13,647 nucleotides of DNA from assembly GCA_029939875.1 (NCBI GenBank), contig JAOZSC010000003.1, positions 5,928-19,574 of the forward strand, written 5' to 3'. A program made the translations under genes and the position numbers. Positions 1-8,630 of this stretch are shown in pieces. This stretch comes from Desulfobacterales bacterium. Lineage in GTDB: Bacteria; Desulfobacterota; Desulfobacteria; Desulfobacterales; JAFDCJ01. The notes below the pieces were generated by a model that saw nothing but the letters and a program-made list of their open reading frames with translations, was not told where the DNA came from and searched no databases. How positions within the stretch are numbered: the stretch's first letter is position 1; the number at the start of each line of letters is the position of its first letter.

Positions 1-74
1 AATGCCTCATGGTAATAAAACCTGACCCGGACAAGCCGAAAAGTGCCTTAAAAGAAGTGCCTAAAATTAAGATG

Positions 75-1477
<1,403 letters not shown>

Positions 1478-1522
1478 GTGGTGACCGCGACGCTCAGACA
1501 CAGAATAACGAAGAAAAATATA

Positions 1523-1587
1523 GGCGAAAGGCTAAGGGACACAGGCAGTGTGGGCACTTTCGTATGCCCGGATGAGACCCTTCCGCC
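1523..1587 (+). other. Structured leader candidate (three-way junction)
   Basis: The plus-strand RNA can fold into a closing stem made of GGCG (1523-1526)/CGCC (1584-1587) and AAGGG (1534-1538)/CCCTT (1578-1582), with a 7-nt asymmetric bulge. Inside are two hairpins: ACAC-AGGCA-GTGT (1539-1551) and GGGCA (1552-1556)/TGCCC (1565-1569). It lies in the leader upstream of the gene at 1651 and outside the predicted eno transcript. I compared it from memory with common riboswitch consensus sequences and recognise none. It could be a regulatory leader, a small RNA or a chance fold. Confidence 0.3.
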
Positions 1588-1650
1588 AGGTACATAGCTT
1601 AATCCGTGTCCAATAATACTAAAATCGATTCAATCCATTACAGGGTAATT

Positions 1651-2073
1651 ATGGATAACAAAAGAGACTTTTATTCCAGGGCGCATCTTTTTGTTGCCGG
1701 TATCCGTGTTTTTGAACATCTCAACTCCCGTCCTCCCACTGTTGAGGAGCTGTGTCACACCCTGAATACGGCCGCCGAACCGGGTGGCTTTACCTGCCGC
1801 CGGCTTGAAGAGCTGGGGATCATCGAAGCGGTGGGGGGCGGCTACGGTTCACGGCTGTTCATTCGGGATCATTTGAAGATAGAAGACATCCCCCGGGGGC
1901 AGGAGGAGAACAAGCTGGATGCGGAGCTGAAAAAATTCCAGGACACGCGCAAAGCTTTCGTCCAAAAAATGGAATCCTTTCAGGCCAGGCAGGAACAAAA
2001 GAAAAAAGATCTTTTTGCTGAAATGGAAAAAAAACTCAAAAAAGAGTTGGAGGAAAAAACGAAATCAACTTAA
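1651..2073 (+). CDS. Small winged-helix-like protein with a C-terminal coiled coil, function unknown
   Basis: No named family is recognised. The 140-residue product splits in two. Residues about 8-75 look like a winged helix: helices around FVAGIRVFEHL and TVEELCHTL, a recognition-like helix CRRLEELGIIEAV, then a Gly-rich wing and a short strand. Residues about 84-138 are highly charged (Lys/Glu/Gln rich) with no proline and should form a long coiled coil, suggesting oligomerisation or partner binding. The start at 1651 is preferred because AGGG lies 5 nt before the ATG. An in-frame GTG at 1606 would add 15 residues but has no clear ribosome-binding site and lies next to the structured leader. 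It is the first plus-strand gene after the eno promoter region, about 300 nt before another winged-helix-like gene. DNA binding is inferred from fold appearance only. Confidence 0.7.
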   Translation: MDNKRDFYSRAHLFVAGIRVFEHLNSRPPTVEELCHTLNTAAEPGGFTCRRLEELGIIEAVGGGYGSRLFIRDHLKIEDIPRGQEENKLDAELKKFQDTRKAFVQKMESFQARQEQKKKDLFAEMEKKLKKELEEKTKST

Positions 2074-2099
2074 CCTTACTGTTGCAACGTTGAGGTTAA
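2070..2099 (+). terminator. Hairpin overlapping the stop codon, weak terminator candidate
   Basis: TTAACCT (2070-2076) and AGGTTAA (2093-2099) form a 7-bp inverted repeat around a 16-nt loop that contains the small palindrome GTTGCAAC. The left arm overlaps the TAA stop of the preceding gene. There is no run of T after it, so intrinsic termination is doubtful. Confidence 0.25.
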
Positions 2100-2176
2100 C
2101 GCTGTGCAGCTTGGCAAGTAGCAAATATTATGATAAATATTAAAAAAAGAACTAAAATCAGGAATCAGCTTTTTTT

Positions 2177-2211
2177 AAGGTTCATCAAGGTTAATCCTTG
2201 TACCTTGAACC
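2177..2211. repeat. Intergenic hairpin repeat
   Basis: Two nested inverted repeats form a near-continuous stem: GGTTCA (2179-2184)/TGAACC (2206-2211) outside and CAAGG (2186-2190)/CCTTG (2196-2200) inside. Related A/T-rich 'accttgaac' wording recurs near 2331-2355. It is probably part of the same repeat-rich spacer as the neighbouring palindromic element. Confidence 0.4.
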
Positions 2212-2230
2212 CTGTACCAAAAAAACGATA

Positions 2231-2312
2231 GGCGGCTGGAAGGCAATAAAGCTATGAGGCTTTTTAAAGGATACAATCCTTATTTAAGCTTTCTGGCCTC
2301 CTGGCCTTATGG
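2231..2312. repeat. Dispersed palindromic element, copy A
   Basis: The core is AAGGAT-ACA-ATCCTT (2267-2281), flanked by GAGGC on the left and AAGCTTTCTGGCCTC (2286-2300) on the right. The same core and the same 15-nt flank occur in the element at 4258-4385. Both copies are intergenic and lie on either side of the genes at 2369-4237. I associate this type of element with Desulfobacteraceae genomes, from memory only. Confidence 0.5.
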
Positions 2313-2368
2313 CCCGCCGAGGGCGGTTTGCCTTGAACTTTTTACCTTTAACCTTATGTGGGTTCCCC

Positions 2369-2839
2369 ATGGACAGTAATTGGGCAAATCGGCCGGACGT
2401 ATATTACCGCAAAGTATTCCGCAAGGGTAACGAGCAGGTTTCCCTGGATGCGGACATGATCCGCCTGCTTATTGCCATCGAAGAAACCAAAAGCCTGTTT
2501 CAGCTCGCCGAAGAGGTAGACATGGAAAATGCCGCCTTTAAAAACACGCTGTCCCGGCTATTGGACCAGGGGCTTATTGAGCCGATTCAGAAAGACATCC
2601 CTGTTCTTGACGAAATCTTCATGGAATCACTTAGAATCAGCCTGTCCAGGGCCATCGGCCCCATCGCCGAGATCCTGATCGAGGATGCTGCCGAAGATTT
2701 GCAGCTAACTTTTTCTGCGATTCCCATTCATCAAGCCGCCGATTTGATTACCCATCTATCCATGGAAATCCCGGACGAAGACACACGGATTCAGTTTAAG
2801 AAATTCATGATTGCAATCCTCAATCAAAAACGCAGCTAA
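2369..2839 (+). CDS. Winged-helix-like protein with a short C-terminal signalling-associated domain
   Basis: The 156-residue product has an N-terminal part (about 24-75) that reads as a helix-turn-helix or winged helix: DADMIRLLIAIEE, LFQLAEEVDM, then AFKNTLSRLLDQGLIEPI. The C-terminal part (about 85-150) has the pattern 'L..xIGPIA.ILI.DA' then 'L...L..EIPDED.R..F', which resembles a small uncharacterised domain found at the ends of bacterial signalling proteins such as Ser/Thr kinases (I believe DUF8082, from memory). No enzyme motif is visible. The start at 2369 is chosen because the 20 codons upstream are encoded by the repeat element and read as non-natural sequence. The ribosome-binding site is weak. 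It ends 18 nt before the Cache/HAMP sensor gene, so the two are probably one operon, and it is plausibly the sensor's partner or regulator. Confidence 0.75.
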   Translation: MDSNWANRPDVYYRKVFRKGNEQVSLDADMIRLLIAIEETKSLFQLAEEVDMENAAFKNTLSRLLDQGLIEPIQKDIPVLDEIFMESLRISLSRAIGPIAEILIEDAAEDLQLTFSAIPIHQAADLITHLSMEIPDEDTRIQFKKFMIAILNQKRS

Positions 2840-2857
2840 GGCCAAGGAGTTCAAACC

Positions 2858-4237
2858 ATGATGGATATCACCTGTGATACGTGCGGAAAAAAATATCGCA
2901 TCGATGACACGAAAATGAGAAGCGAAAAAGCCAAGGTGCGATGCAAAACCTGCGGCAATATCATTGTAGTCACCCGACCGGCTCCGGCGGTGGAACCTTC
3001 TCCCCGCTCACCGGAAATCAATCGGCCGTCGGAAACGGCTGCTGCATCGCAGGCACTGCACACACCGCCTCAAGCGCCGCCGGATACCGGCCGTCGGCCA
3101 CCCCCGGCCCCTGCCGCCAGTGCCACTGCATCTGTAAAAGAAGCCCCTGTGTTTTCGAGCGAACAAAAGATCCGCTTCGGCATGTTCACAAAAATCATCA
3201 TCGTCATGCTGATTGTCAGTCTGCTTCCCTTTGCCATATTCTGGGGCATCACCTTAAAGGAAACCAACACACGTGTTCGCATCAATACGGAGACACTCAT
3301 GGCACAAACGGCCAGCGGCATAGCTGACCAGGTCGACAGCTGGATTGACAGCAATGTTTCCGTTCTGCGCATGGCGGCGCAACTGCCCGAAATCATCAGC
3401 ATGGATCGGCAGGCCCAGGAGGCGGTCTTAAAAGCCATTCAAAAGGAATATCCCTGGATGTACCTGGTTTTCACCGTGGGGCCCGACGGCATCAATGTGG
3501 CCCGCAACGACAACCGGCCGTTAAAAGATTACTCCGACCGCCAGTATTTCAAAGACATTGTCAACGGCAAAAAGGTCAGCTGGCAAACCCTGGTGGGCAA
3601 AACCTCTAAAAAGCCGGCACTGGTGCTCGCGGTTCCCATTAAATCCAAAAACCGCCTGGTGGGCGTCATAGCTGCCGCCATGACCATCGGTGAACTGTCC
3701 AAGAACATCGCCACCTGGCACCAGGGTAAAACCGGCTATGCCTTTTTGGTTGACGAAAAGGGTTTTGTTATCTCCCATCCCAACAAGCAGTATGTGCTCA
3801 AACGCAAAAACCTCAACGCCCATCCGCTGATCGCCAACTTCCGCCAGAAGGGCTGGACGACAATAACGGGCAAATTCAACTCCGAGCGCGGCCAGACCGC
3901 TTTCGGTCATGTGCGCAGCACCAATTACGGCTGGGCCCTAGTCCTGATGCAGCAGGAAGATGAAGTCTTTGCAGCCTACAAACGGGTGCAGGATTTCGCC
4001 CTGATTTTGCTGGGTTGTACGATCCTGCTGGTAGGGGCCATTTCGTGGTTTTCCGCCCGGGCAATTGTCACGCCGATAATGAAGCTGACCGATGCCGCCG
4101 AACGCATGAGCCTGGGGGATTTAAACGTCAAGATCGACATCAAATCAAAAGATGAAATCGGCCTGCTGGCCCAGGCCATTGGCCGCATGCAGACCAGCCT
4201 GAGGCTCGCCATGAACCGCCTGCGCCGCAAAAGGTAA
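2858..4237 (+). CDS. Membrane sensor: zinc ribbon, dCache and HAMP, no output domain
   Basis: The 459-residue membrane protein has, in order: an MJ0042-type zinc ribbon with CxxC pairs (Cys6, Cys9, Cys29, Cys32); a Pro/Ala-rich linker (about 40-98); a first membrane helix (about 110-131); a periplasmic double Cache domain (about 133-370) with the usual DYSDRQYFK motif (224-232) and hydrophobic AVPI/GVIAAAM strands; a second helix (about 380-400); and a HAMP domain (about 400-452) with TPIMKLTDAAERM and DEIGLLAQAI. It then stops after RRKR. Chemoreceptors, kinases and cyclases of this design continue into an output domain, and this one does not. AAGGAG 8 nt before the ATG supports the start. 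Zinc ribbon and HAMP should both be cytoplasmic. The likely role is ligand sensing passed to a separate partner, perhaps the product of the gene 18 nt upstream. The Cache ligand cannot be read from the sequence. Confidence 0.88.
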   Translation: MMDITCDTCGKKYRIDDTKMRSEKAKVRCKTCGNIIVVTRPAPAVEPSPRSPEINRPSETAAASQALHTPPQAPPDTGRRPPPAPAASATASVKEAPVFSSEQKIRFGMFTKIIIVMLIVSLLPFAIFWGITLKETNTRVRINTETLMAQTASGIADQVDSWIDSNVSVLRMAAQLPEIISMDRQAQEAVLKAIQKEYPWMYLVFTVGPDGINVARNDNRPLKDYSDRQYFKDIVNGKKVSWQTLVGKTSKKPALVLAVPIKSKNRLVGVIAAAMTIGELSKNIATWHQGKTGYAFLVDEKGFVISHPNKQYVLKRKNLNAHPLIANFRQKGWTTITGKFNSERGQTAFGHVRSTNYGWALVLMQQEDEVFAAYKRVQDFALILLGCTILLVGAISWFSARAIVTPIMKLTDAAERMSLGDLNVKIDIKSKDEIGLLAQAIGRMQTSLRLAMNRLRRKR

Positions 4238-4257
4238 AAAAAGAAACGACTATAAAG

Positions 4258-4385
4258 ATAGGAGGATAGGAAGCTGGGAAGCTGGGAAGCTTTTAAGGAT
4301 GAAATCCTTTCCTATCTTTTCAGCCTCATAGCCTGCCAGCCCTCTTTGCCATCAAGCTTTCTGGCCTCATAGCCTGCCAGTCTCA
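4258..4385. repeat. Dispersed palindromic element, copy B, between convergent genes
   Basis: The left half folds as GATAGGAA (4265-4272)/TTCCTATC (4309-4316) with an inner AAGGAT-GAA-ATCCTT (4295-4309). It also contains a short tandem repeat AAGCTGGG/AAGCTGGG/AAGCTT (4271-4292). The right half carries a direct repeat of GCCTCATAGCCTGCCAG at 4323-4339 and 4364-4380, and AAGCTTTCTGGCCTC (4354-4368) shared with the element at 2231-2312. It fills the gap between two convergent genes and may act as a bidirectional terminator. Confidence 0.55.
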
Positions 4386-4402
4386 TCGCTTTTGTCCTTT
4401 TT

Positions 4403-6385
4403 TCACCTAAGCGCAACATCCCAGTTCCACAACCCCGGCCGCTTTTTAAGCTTTACTTTTTTGGGCACCGGCTCCACTAAACGGGCCAAGAGTTTATAGC
4501 CCGCATTTTGCAATGATCTTGTATGCTTTTCCAGGTCCATTTGCCAGCCTGGATAAACCCAGTAGTCGCTGCCGTGTTTCGAGACCCAGGCCTGTTCTCC
4601 ACGGGGACTGGAAAATAGCCGCTCCGGTTTCATTTCCCCGGCCAGGCTGCGCGATATGCATAACGGCCAGTTTCCGGCGACTACAATTCCCAGGGGTAAC
4701 AGACTGCTTGCCGGCAATTGCAGGTAGTCATCGCGCCCAAGCTCCGGGCTGACGAAAGCGCCGGCAAACCCCAGGGACCGCACGCATTCTATCGCCGCCG
4801 CATTGGCCAGGTTACAGAAGGGACCGGCCCAGAAATCAAGATCTTGTTGCTTTTTAAACAGGCCGATCTGCCAGGGCTGGTTCAACACGAAATGGCGTGA
4901 CCCCTGCCCCGCGGCCCTCTCCACGAGGGTAATCATCTCGCTTTCATTTTCCGGCCAGATCACCGGCGGCAGCCACCACCAGGCCCGGCTGCCGGTTTTG
5001 CCGCTCACCTGGCGCACAGCGCGATCCGACAGCCAGAGCCCGAACGGTTCCCGGGGGACGGAGCCGGGCACCCGGCGATAGACGGTCAATTCCGCCGCTT
5101 TGATCTTGGCGCTGCGTCCTGACGGCGGCCGGAACCGGAAACTGGAATCCCGGTGCCCGACCTGAGGAATCCGGGCCATTTTTTCTTCCAGCCCGTCGAT
5201 GCGCTCCGCCAGTGCTTTTTCACGCCGGTCGGTCAAAAAAACCGGCGCTCCCCGGGCAATCGGCTTTTTTGATGCCGGAACCACGTGCAGGCGGCCGGCC
5301 TTGGGAACGGATCGGGTGATGCGCTTAATGGTATGTCCGGTTTCGTCTTCATAACCGATACGCAGCACATCGCCCGGCAGCAGCTCCTGGCGCGGGATAA
5401 AATAGGGGTTATGTCCGCTGCCCTTGATCCGACCCACCAGCAGGCCCGAGCCGGTTTGCCCGGAAATATCGACAGGATTCTGCGGTCGCTGCGGCAAAAA
5501 AAAGTAATGGGTCCCGGTGCGGCCCAGGGCCTGGGCCAGCAGCTGCAGGGCACTTTTTTTCATTTTTGCATCACCGCCATGGTCCCTGAGCATCCGGTAA
5601 CCGCTGACGGTATAATAAACGTAATGGGGGCCTTTTTTGCGGCCTTCGATTTTCCAGGTACGCACCCGCGGTATTGTCAAAAGCACCTTGGCCAGCACAT
5701 CAACGCTCAAATCCTGGCACGAGAAATAGCGATGGGTCTGGTTGTTCTGGAGATACTGACGGCGGCAGGGCTGGACACAACGCCCCCGCAACCCGCTCTT
5801 GCCGCCCAGGTAACTGCTCCAGTAACATCTCCCGGAAACCCCGTAGCAAAGCGCCCCGTGGATAAACACCTCCAAATCCAGTCCCGGCGGGCACGCCGCA
5901 GACAGGCTCCTCAGTTCATCGACGTTCAACTCCCGGGGCAGCACCACCCGGTTCACCCCCAGGCTGCGGCCGACGACCTGCAAGGCCCGGGAAAAACTCG
6001 CGTTGGCCAGGGTTGACAGGTGCACCTGTCCGGAAAACCCCGTTTGTTTGACCAGGGGCACCACTGCCAGGTCCTGGATGATGACCGCATCGGGTCGGAC
6101 CGAGCGTTCCAGCATTTCCAGCAGTTGGCCGGTGGCCGTCAGGTCACCGGGTTTGAGAAGGGTGTTGAGGGTCACAAAAACCTGGGTGCCGTTTTCATGG
6201 GCCAGGGCGGTCAGCGCCGCCAGCTCCTCGATACTGAAATTCTTGGCCTCCATGCGGGCGGAAAAGCGCTTCAGCCCGCAATAGACAGCATCGGCGCCTG
6301 CTGCCAGGGCCGCCAGAAAAGCGGCCCGGTTGCCGGCCGGTGCCAGAATTTGCGGTGGAGAAATTTTATCTTCTGGTTCACTCAT
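4403..6385 (-). CDS. U32 family protein, RlhA/YdcP-like (probable RNA hydroxylation enzyme)
   Basis: The N-terminus (9-60) has the U32 opening ILAPAGNRAAFLAALAAGADAVYCG. Residues 172-208 carry the family signature EVFIHGALCYGVSGRCYWSS followed by RGRCVQPCR. Cys180, Cys187, Cys203, Cys207 and Cys223 are candidates for the four Fe-S ligands known in U32 proteins such as UbiU and UbiV. The length (660 residues) is close to E. coli RlhA, which hydroxylates 23S rRNA C2501. Residues about 300-400 form a beta-rich insert. Residues about 440-600 look like a second, degenerate U32 half (GPFCNLANAA and GAFVSPELG). Members are annotated as peptidases or collagenases, but the characterised enzymes TrhP, RlhA and UbiUV act in hydroxylation, so RNA modification is the likelier role. 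Which RNA is modified cannot be told. No clear ribosome-binding site precedes the ATG, but no better start exists. The gene converges on the Cache sensor gene. Confidence 0.88.
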   Translation of the reverse strand: MSEPEDKISPPQILAPAGNRAAFLAALAAGADAVYCGLKRFSARMEAKNFSIEELAALTALAHENGTQVFVTLNTLLKPGDLTATGQLLEMLERSVRPDAVIIQDLAVVPLVKQTGFSGQVHLSTLANASFSRALQVVGRSLGVNRVVLPRELNVDELRSLSAACPPGLDLEVFIHGALCYGVSGRCYWSSYLGGKSGLRGRCVQPCRRQYLQNNQTHRYFSCQDLSVDVLAKVLLTIPRVRTWKIEGRKKGPHYVYYTVSGYRMLRDHGGDAKMKKSALQLLAQALGRTGTHYFFLPQRPQNPVDISGQTGSGLLVGRIKGSGHNPYFIPRQELLPGDVLRIGYEDETGHTIKRITRSVPKAGRLHVVPASKKPIARGAPVFLTDRREKALAERIDGLEEKMARIPQVGHRDSSFRFRPPSGRSAKIKAAELTVYRRVPGSVPREPFGLWLSDRAVRQVSGKTGSRAWWWLPPVIWPENESEMITLVERAAGQGSRHFVLNQPWQIGLFKKQQDLDFWAGPFCNLANAAAIECVRSLGFAGAFVSPELGRDDYLQLPASSLLPLGIVVAGNWPLCISRSLAGEMKPERLFSSPRGEQAWVSKHGSDYWVYPGWQMDLEKHTRSLQNAGYKLLARLVEPVPKKVKLKKRPGLWNWDVALR

Positions 6386-6440
6386 GTTACTAATGCAGTA
6401 ATAATTTTTATGGCCTGGTTTAGTTTCAATAGTAGCTTAG

Positions 6441-6526
6441 ATTCACCACCCGCTTCGCTTGAGACATTGAGGGCACAGAGGTATTGTTTTCAGTTTCGAT
6501 CTTTTGCCGCGAAGCGGGTAGTGAAT
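6441..6526. repeat. 18-nt inverted repeat bounding an 86-bp element
   Basis: ATTCACCACCCGCTTCGC (6441-6458) is repeated in inverted form at 6509-6526 with one mismatch, around a 50-nt spacer. The size and arms suit a small palindromic mobile element or a large cruciform. No direct target duplication is obvious. Confidence 0.5.
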
Positions 6527-6624
6527 ACAAAAAAGCATCGTGTTGCCGATTATGAAATGTTTTGCCGACAGACGCAAGCCTAATGTTCAATGCTGGCCAT
6601 GCTATTGCCTATTGCAAGATGGCG

Positions 6625-6653
6625 TTTAAAATTGTATATTTATGGTTTATAAT
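6625..6653 (+). promoter_or_regulatory. Sigma-70-like promoter candidate for the sulfurylase/kinase gene
   Basis: TTTAAA (6625-6630, 4 of 6 matches) is followed after 17 nt by a perfect TATAAT (6648-6653). Transcription would start near 6660, giving a leader of about 250 nt that includes the hairpins listed for this region. The region is AT-rich, so a chance match is possible. Confidence 0.4.
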
Positions 6654-6834
6654 ACTAATGCGGCAATGATTATTTAAACACGGCCTCCGCAAGGCCCTAT
6701 TTAGCCGCAGATCGTAAAAAAATGCAGAGCAAGTAAATCTATCCGCCAAAGGCGGAGGATTTTTATTGGCCGTTTGCGGCTTTTCTGGCGGCTTGTCGGG
6801 TCGTAGCTCGAAGAGCGAAGCCTGAAGCCAGCCT

Positions 6835-6859
6835 ATTATTTGTTTTTCTCTGCGCTCTC
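6835..6859 (-). repeat. Left copy of a 25-nt inverted repeat flanking the sulfurylase/kinase gene
   Basis: The reverse complement of this stretch matches 8977-9001 at 24 of 25 positions. It belongs to a CTCTGCG-type repeat that continues to about 6885 (TCTGCG..CTCTGCGGTGAA). The partner lies 2.1 kb away in the opposite orientation, just past the gene. Confidence 0.7.
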
Positions 6860-6907
6860 CGCGTGCTCTGCGGTGAATGTTTTTAATAAATACAGGAGTT
6901 ACTGCTG

Positions 6908-8623
6908 ATGAACGACAACACCGGGGGAACACCCCACGGCGGCTCGCTGGTAAACCTGATCGTCGATGAACAGCGGGCCGCCATGCTCAAAGAAATCGCC
7001 ATGAATCTGCCGGACATTACGTTAAATGACCGCCAGCTGTGCGATCTCGAGCTGCTGACAACCGGCGCCTTTTCACCACTGACAGGATTTATGACCCGTT
7101 CTGACTATGAATCCGTTTTAGACCGCATGCGGCTTCAAAACGGCCTCTTGTGGCCGATACCTATCTGCCTCGATGTCAACGACCTGCAGGCCCACAGCCT
7201 GGAGGCCGGCCAGTCTGTAGCGCTCAGGGACCCGGAGGGCTATCTGCTGGCCGTCATGCACATCGAAGACATCTGGACCTTTGACCGGCAAAAGGAAGCC
7301 CTTTCGGTTTACGGCACCAGGGATCAGGCCCACCCTGCGGCGGATTACCTGTTCAATCAATCCGGCGGTACCTATATCGGCGGCCGGCTGGAGGCGCTGA
7401 GCCTGCCGCTGCATTTTGATTTTAAACAGCTGCGCATGACGCCCGCAGAAACCCGGGCCACCTTTGAGAAACTGGACTGGAAGCGAACGCTGGCCTTTTT
7501 TACCCGCAATCCCATTCATCGGCCCCAGTTTGAAATGACCATCAATGCCATGCGTCAGGCCCGGGCCAACCTGCTGCTGCTGCCCATCGCAGGTATGACC
7601 AAGCCTGGAGACTTCGACCATTACATCCGGGTTCGATGCTACCGCAAGGTGGTCGAGCACTATCCGCCCGATTCACACATTTTAAGCCTGCTGCCGCTGG
7701 CCATGCGCATGTCCGGTCCACGCGAAGCGTTGCTGCACGCCATTGTTTCAAAAAACTATGGCTGCACCCACATGATTACCGGCCGCGATCATGCCGGCCC
7801 CGGCCCGGACAGCAACGGCAATCCGTTTTACCAGAGCGACGAAGCCCACAAGATGACCCAGCAGCACAGCGAAGAGCTCGGTCTGAATGTAATCCCGTTT
7901 ACCGAAATGGTCTATTTGCCCTTTGAAGATGAATACCGCTGTGCCGACCAGGTACCCGAAAAAACCCAGTTCATCTCCCTTTCGGGGACGGATATCCGCG
8001 AGCGTATCCGCTCGGGACGCCGCATCCCCGGGTGGGCCACCTTTAAGCAGGTGGTCGAAGAATTGCAAAAGGCCTATCCCCCTCCCCGCCGGCAGGGATT
8101 GACGGTCTTTTTTACGGGTCTTTCGGGCGCCGGCAAATCCACCATTGCCAAGGTCCTTTACGCCCTTTTCCTGGAAATCGGGGACCGCCCGGTAACACTG
8201 CTCGACGGTGACATCGTGCGGCAGAATCTATCCAGCGAATTGAGTTTTTCCAAGGAGCACCGGGATCTGAATGTACGCCGCATCGGTTTTGTGGCCGGCG
8301 AAATCACTAAAAACCGCGGCATTGCCATTTGCGCCCCCATTGCGCCCTACACCGACACCCGCAACGAAATTCGCAAACTGATCGAGAGCTATGGCGGTTT
8401 CACCGAGGTACACGTGTCCACACCCCTGGAAGTCTGCGAAAAACGGGATCGCAAGGGTATGTATGCCAAAGCACGGGCCGGGCTGATCACGGGCTTTACC
8501 GGTGTGGACGACCCGTATGAAATCCCCGAGGCCCCCGAGGTGCGCATCGACACCAGCCGCATCACCCCGGATGAAGCCGCCCGGGAGATTATGCTGCACC
8601 TGCAGCAGAAAGGATACATATAA
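6908..8623 (+). CDS. Bifunctional ATP sulfurylase / APS kinase (Sat-CysC fusion)
   Basis: The 571-residue fusion would make APS from ATP and sulfate, then PAPS. The sulfurylase part (1-385) shows LNDRQLCDLELLTTGAFSPL (39-58), MSGPREALLHAI (268-279), GRDHAG (292-297) and LSGTDIRERI (358-367). The APS kinase part (396-571) is complete: P-loop GLSGAGKST (404-412), LLDGDIVRQ (431-439), RRIGFVAGEI (457-466), KGMYAKARAG (516-525) and FTGVDDPYE (530-538). The sulfurylase motif normally QxRNPxHxxH reads FFTRNPIHRPQ (197-207), so the usual Gln is Phe198 and the second His is Gln207. In yeast sulfurylase these positions touch sulfate and phosphate. This half could therefore be altered or weak. AGGAG 9 nt before the ATG supports the start. 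Dissimilatory sulfate reduction uses a separate Sat without kinase, so this enzyme more likely feeds PAPS to sulfate assimilation or sulfotransfer. Confidence 0.93.
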   Translation: MNDNTGGTPHGGSLVNLIVDEQRAAMLKEIAMNLPDITLNDRQLCDLELLTTGAFSPLTGFMTRSDYESVLDRMRLQNGLLWPIPICLDVNDLQAHSLEAGQSVALRDPEGYLLAVMHIEDIWTFDRQKEALSVYGTRDQAHPAADYLFNQSGGTYIGGRLEALSLPLHFDFKQLRMTPAETRATFEKLDWKRTLAFFTRNPIHRPQFEMTINAMRQARANLLLLPIAGMTKPGDFDHYIRVRCYRKVVEHYPPDSHILSLLPLAMRMSGPREALLHAIVSKNYGCTHMITGRDHAGPGPDSNGNPFYQSDEAHKMTQQHSEELGLNVIPFTEMVYLPFEDEYRCADQVPEKTQFISLSGTDIRERIRSGRRIPGWATFKQVVEELQKAYPPPRRQGLTVFFTGLSGAGKSTIAKVLYALFLEIGDRPVTLLDGDIVRQNLSSELSFSKEHRDLNVRRIGFVAGEITKNRGIAICAPIAPYTDTRNEIRKLIESYGGFTEVHVSTPLEVCEKRDRKGMYAKARAGLITGFTGVDDPYEIPEAPEVRIDTSRITPDEAAREIMLHLQQKGYI

Positions 8624-8630
8624 ACTGATA

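Larger units (their letters stand above)
6386..6907. other. Divergent intergenic region rich in inverted repeats
   Basis: This 522-base gap lies between the U32 gene (leftward) and the sulfurylase/kinase gene (rightward). It holds no convincing gene. It contains a pair of 18-nt inverted arms, a promoter candidate, several short hairpins (GGCCT/AGGCC at 6682-6696, TCCGCC/GGCGGA at 6742-6756) and one half of a repeat pair flanking the next gene. A degenerate direct repeat starting TACTAATGC occurs at 6388-6410 and 6653-6676 (15 of the first 18 bases match). Confidence 0.6.

Noticed and set aside
1..10. Minus-strand ATG at 10 as the start of a gene downstream of eno
   Set aside because: Only three codons are visible and no good ribosome-binding site precedes it; it cannot be supported from this window.
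1523..1587. Assignment of the leader fold to a known riboswitch (c-di-GMP, cobalamin, TPP, SAM, ZTP, FMN)
   Set aside because: None of the conserved core sequences of these classes that I can recall is present.
5285..6016. 243-codon open frame opposite the U32 gene
   Set aside because: The antisense frame is kept open by GC-rich codons; the translation has no domain-like pattern and the minus strand has all the U32 motifs.
6386..6420. Sigma-54 promoter for the U32 gene, because TGCATTAGTAAC also occurs after the RpoN -12 box at 9232-9243
   Set aside because: Only the 12-mer is shared; there is no GG at the required 10-nt distance on the minus strand.
6386..6907. CRISPR array or tandem repeats
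   Set aside because: The repeats are inverted, of different sequence and not regularly spaced.
6609..6932. 107-codon minus-strand frame in the divergent spacer
   Set aside because: It runs through the repeats and the sulfurylase start, has no ribosome-binding site, and its translation is repeat-derived.
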